From the NCBI GenBank assembly GCA_019038735.1, contig JAHOYW010000277.1, forward strand, positions 1 through 9,253: a DNA stretch of 9,253 nt. The letters run 5' to 3'. This stretch comes from Victivallales bacterium. Its GTDB lineage: Bacteria > Verrucomicrobiota > Lentisphaeria > Victivallales > Victivallaceae. This document shows positions 6,539 to 9,253 of the stretch, piece by piece (positions within the stretch are counted from its first letter, which is position 1; each line of letters starts with the position of its first letter). The notes below the pieces were generated by a model. That model ran no database searches. It was not told the origin of the DNA and saw nothing but the letters and a program-made list of their open reading frames with translations. The position numbers and the translations under genes are program-made.

Positions 6539-9109
6539 ATGGAAAATCCCGCAGAAACAGCTAATACAGGCATTGAATGTTTGCGTGGCATAGCTCTTAC
6601 ATTTTGCCGCGATATTAATTTTGACGCCCTATTGAATAGCGATTTGATAGAACGCTATGCCGACTTTCCCTGTGATGTAATTCTTGAAATCAGTAATCAA
6701 CTGCACCTGTCGCCGGAACTTCTTGACAGCGAGACTAAGTGGAGTGATGCTTTTAAGAATTATCAGGGACCAGTACTATGTAGACTTAAAAATGATAATT
6801 GGGTTTGCGTACTCAAAGCCGAAAATGTTGTCGCAAAAAAGGAGAAAATAGCAGTATTTGATCCTTTGTGTTCTAAACGTAAAAAATTAATTTATGTTCC
6901 CTTGCTTGAACTTAAAAAGAATTGGAAAAAGCAGGCTATACGTTTTAAAAATTTATTAATTGCAAATGATGGTTCTAATAGTGCCTTGATTTGTTTGGCT
7001 TCTATCGGTAAACATCATGGCATTGATATGGACATGCGCAGATTGCTCCACGAATATGCTATTGAAGATGATGAAGTTGAGGAAAGACTTTTCTTTAAAA
7101 TTATTGCAGATAATCAACTGAAATCTAAAAAAATAAGCTTGACTTGGGAAAAGTTATCGCATCTGGGTGAAGCGTTTCCGTTAATCGCCAAAAAAAATAA
7201 CGGTAAATATATTCTTATCTGCGGATTTAAAAAGACTAAAGATGACGAATCTGTTGTCGTGATTGACCAAGAAGCAGAAAAAACTCCTGGAGAACAGTTT
7301 CTTTTCTGGGATAGAGAAAAATATGAACTGGAATGTTTCGGTGAAGCTTATTTGATAAAACGGATTTATTCCCTGATGGATGAAGAGCAACCCTTTGGAC
7401 TGCGTTGGTTTATTCCAGAATTTGTTAGATTAAAGGGAATATTTATACAAATAGCACTTGCTGTATTGATGATTAGCGGACTCGCGTTGATTACTCCTTT
7501 GTTTTTTCAGATTGTAGTGGATAAAGTCTTGACCAATGAAAGTTATAACACACTCAATGTTTTGGGGATAGGTATAATAATAGCTCTGCTCTTTAACTCC
7601 CTGCTGGAATTCCTGCGCGGCTACCTCCTGATCTTTGCGACGAATAAAATAGATATTAATACAGCGACCAAAACATTTCATCATCTGATGCGACTGCCAA
7701 TAGATTTTTTCGAACACATGTCTTCAGGCGTGCTGCTCAAGCATATGCAGCAGACTGAAAAAATTCGTGGATTCTTGTCGGGCAATCTCTTTTTTACCAT
7801 TTTAGAACTATTTTCCTTAATCGTATTTATTCCATTTCTCATGCTGTACAGCGTGAAATTGACTTTGATTGTACTTGGATTTTCTTTTCTGATGGCTCTA
7901 GTGATTGCCGCCTTAATCAAACCATACCAGTCGCGTTTGCATGAATTGTATCAGGCAGAAGGAAAAAAGCAGGGCATGCTGGTCGAAGCAATTCACGGTA
8001 TCCGTACAGTAAAAGCACTGGCGATTGAACCTGTTCAGGAAAAAAGTTGGAATGATTCCACCGCCTTTGCGATTAGCCGGTATTTTAAAGTTGGTAAAGT
8101 CTCGCTTAGTGCTAAAACAATAAGTCAGTTTTTAGAGAAAACAATGACTGTCGCGATTATCTGGGTAGGGGCTTTAGCGGTATTCGATAAAGAAATGAGC
8201 GTAGGTGCTTTGATTGCGTTTCAAATGCTTTCAGGACGCGTTACTGCTCCTCTGGTGAAACTGATTTCGCTGGTTCACGAATATCAGCAGACCGCGCTTT
8301 CCGTAAGAATGCTTGGAAATGTGATGAACGCGCCCAAAGAACACGATGGCGGCGGCGTACATAATCCACTTAAAGGTAAAATATCATTTGAAAATATCAC
8401 CTTCAAATATACAGCTGATGGACCTCAGGTGATTAAAAAGTTTGACTTGAATATCCCGACAGGAGCAACTCTTGGTATTGTTGGACGCAGCGGGTCAGGT
8501 AAAACCACTTTAACTAAATTATTACAGGCTCTTTATCCTTTGCAAAGCGGATTAATCAAAGTTGACGGCATTGATATCAGAGAAATAGATAAAGCACATT
8601 TACGTACAAGTATAGGAGTTGTCTTGCAGGAAAATTATTTTTTTCACGGAACCGTGCGCGAAAATATTTGCCTGACCAAAAAAACTGCTACTATGGAAGA
8701 AGTTATTTACGCGACACATCTTGCCGGAGCAGATGAATTTGTTCAGGAACTCTCCAAAGGATATGACACTGAACTGGAAGAAAATGCATCGAACCTTTCG
8801 GGTGGACAGAAACAGCGATTAGCAATAGCTCGAGCTTTGCTGACAAATCCGCCAATTTTGATTTTTGATGAAGCAACCAGTTCCCTTGATCCGGAAAGTG
8901 AATCAATTATTCAGAACAACTTAAAAGCTATCAGTAAAGGGCGTACCGTATTAATTATTTCACATCGACTCTCTATGGTGCATGGCGCCGATATGATTCT
9001 AGTTATGGATAAAGGCGAAAAAATAGCACTCGCCCCTCATTCTGTCCTAGTCAAACAGGCAGGAGTATATAAGGAATTCTGGGAACAGCAAATGGGGAGA
9101 TATAACTAA
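6539..9109 (+). CDS. Type I secretion ABC exporter (HlyB/LssB-like) with two degenerate C39-like N-terminal domains
   Basis: This 856-residue inner-membrane exporter would pair with a HlyD-type adaptor and an outer-membrane channel to secrete a protein in one step. The ATPase (about 612-850) is complete: Walker A GRSGSGKTT at 649-657, Q-loop Gln697, signature LSGGQ at 753-757, Walker B ILIFDE at 773-778 with catalytic Glu778, D-loop SSLD at 781-784 and His809. Six membrane helices lie between about 300 and 575. HlyB-like exporters are usually near 700-720 residues; the extra length is at the N-terminus. Residues about 8-138 and 144-274 each fit the C39 peptidase layout. In the second, the CLASIGKHHG stretch has Ser148 at the catalytic Cys position and Lys223 at the His position. 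In the first, Thr10 and Asn87 occupy these positions. The later Asp (108 and 243) remains in both. The domains are therefore likely substrate-docking rather than proteolytic. The start at 6539 has no good Shine-Dalgarno, suggesting coupling to the gene before it. Confidence 0.93.
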   Translation: MENPAETANTGIECLRGIALTFCRDINFDALLNSDLIERYADFPCDVILEISNQLHLSPELLDSETKWSDAFKNYQGPVLCRLKNDNWVCVLKAENVVAKKEKIAVFDPLCSKRKKLIYVPLLELKKNWKKQAIRFKNLLIANDGSNSALICLASIGKHHGIDMDMRRLLHEYAIEDDEVEERLFFKIIADNQLKSKKISLTWEKLSHLGEAFPLIAKKNNGKYILICGFKKTKDDESVVVIDQEAEKTPGEQFLFWDREKYELECFGEAYLIKRIYSLMDEEQPFGLRWFIPEFVRLKGIFIQIALAVLMISGLALITPLFFQIVVDKVLTNESYNTLNVLGIGIIIALLFNSLLEFLRGYLLIFATNKIDINTATKTFHHLMRLPIDFFEHMSSGVLLKHMQQTEKIRGFLSGNLFFTILELFSLIVFIPFLMLYSVKLTLIVLGFSFLMALVIAALIKPYQSRLHELYQAEGKKQGMLVEAIHGIRTVKALAIEPVQEKSWNDSTAFAISRYFKVGKVSLSAKTISQFLEKTMTVAIIWVGALAVFDKEMSVGALIAFQMLSGRVTAPLVKLISLVHEYQQTALSVRMLGNVMNAPKEHDGGGVHNPLKGKISFENITFKYTADGPQVIKKFDLNIPTGATLGIVGRSGSGKTTLTKLLQALYPLQSGLIKVDGIDIREIDKAHLRTSIGVVLQENYFFHGTVRENICLTKKTATMEEVIYATHLAGADEFVQELSKGYDTELEENASNLSGGQKQRLAIARALLTNPPILIFDEATSSLDPESESIIQNNLKAISKGRTVLIISHRLSMVHGADMILVMDKGEKIALAPHSVLVKQAGVYKEFWEQQMGRYN

Positions 9110-9253
9110 TGAATAAACAAAAATATACCCTTTGTAACGAAGCAGAAGAGTACCAGTCAGATGCTCTCGAGCTGGCGGCTCAAAAATTATCTTGGTTTGG
9201 TAAATCAGGAATATTTATACTATTATTTATTGTGATTATTACTATATTATGGG
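9109..9253 (+). CDS. HlyD-family periplasmic adaptor of the T1SS (3' truncated)
   Basis: The ATG overlaps the exporter stop codon by one base (TAATG) and is preceded by GGGGAGA at 9094-9100, eight bases upstream. The 48 visible residues begin MNKQKYTLCNEAEEYQSDAL, then LELAAQKLSWFGKSG, and enter a hydrophobic segment (about 36-48, IFILLFIVIITIL) that should be the single inner-membrane anchor. A short cytoplasmic tail with an acidic YQSDALEL-type motif before one membrane helix is typical of T1SS membrane fusion proteins, and the position directly after the ABC gene is standard. The periplasmic coiled coil and lipoyl-like domains would lie beyond the window edge. Confidence 0.85.
   Translation, partial: MNKQKYTLCNEAEEYQSDALELAAQKLSWFGKSGIFILLFIVIITILW

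Noticed and set aside
6539..7366. An active bacteriocin-type C39 leader peptidase in the exporter
   Set aside because: Neither half has a Cys at the catalytic position nor a His at the second catalytic position, so cleavage of double-glycine leaders is not expected.

Overview
The window comes from a bacterial chromosome that is AT-rich but not extremely so. It holds five intact or near-intact genes, one broken regulator and two genes cut by the window edges. A type I secretion (T1SS) operon, a cytoplasmic glycosidase of the GHL6/GH42-like group, a GT-C type membrane glycosyltransferase and a QueH/SerC pair fit a Gram-negative anaerobe or gut/aquatic organism. The style of these proteins reminds me of the Lentisphaerota/PVC group, but that is a weak impression from protein flavour and no marker gene settles it.

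Layout. (1) Bases 1-969: the 3' part of a polytopic membrane protein, probably a GT-C glycosyltransferase, on the + strand. (2) 1033-3057, - strand: a GHL6/GH42-like cytoplasmic glycosidase that converges on gene 1. (3) 3188-3977, + strand: an AraC-family regulator divergent from the glycosidase and so its likely local regulator. It is split by a +1 frameshift near 3643-3663. (4) 4171-4704: queH, epoxyqueuosine reductase of the tRNA queuosine pathway. (5) 4888-5970: serC, phosphoserine aminotransferase, closed by a strong intrinsic terminator at 6001-6042. (6) 6208-9253: a T1SS operon with a plausible promoter (6097-6125), a structured leader (6129-6166), a 107-residue protein of unknown function, an 856-residue ABC exporter and the start of a HlyD-like adaptor that overlaps the ABC gene by one base and runs off the window.

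The secretion operon is the most interesting part. The ABC exporter carries about 275 residues before its membrane domain. I read these as two tandem C39-peptidase-like domains, both lacking the catalytic Cys and His, where HlyB-type exporters have one. The ATPase motifs are intact. The small protein in front has no recognisable leader peptide or membrane segment and could be a dedicated secretion accessory. No cargo or outer-membrane gene is inside the window.

No gene-free stretch exceeds 300 bases. The two longer gaps between regulator, queH and serC (3978-4170 and 4705-4887) hold no confident gene. The second contains a 60-codon protein-like open frame without an upstream start codon, possibly the remnant of a lost gene. 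I see no tRNA, rRNA, CRISPR array, insertion sequence or attachment site.
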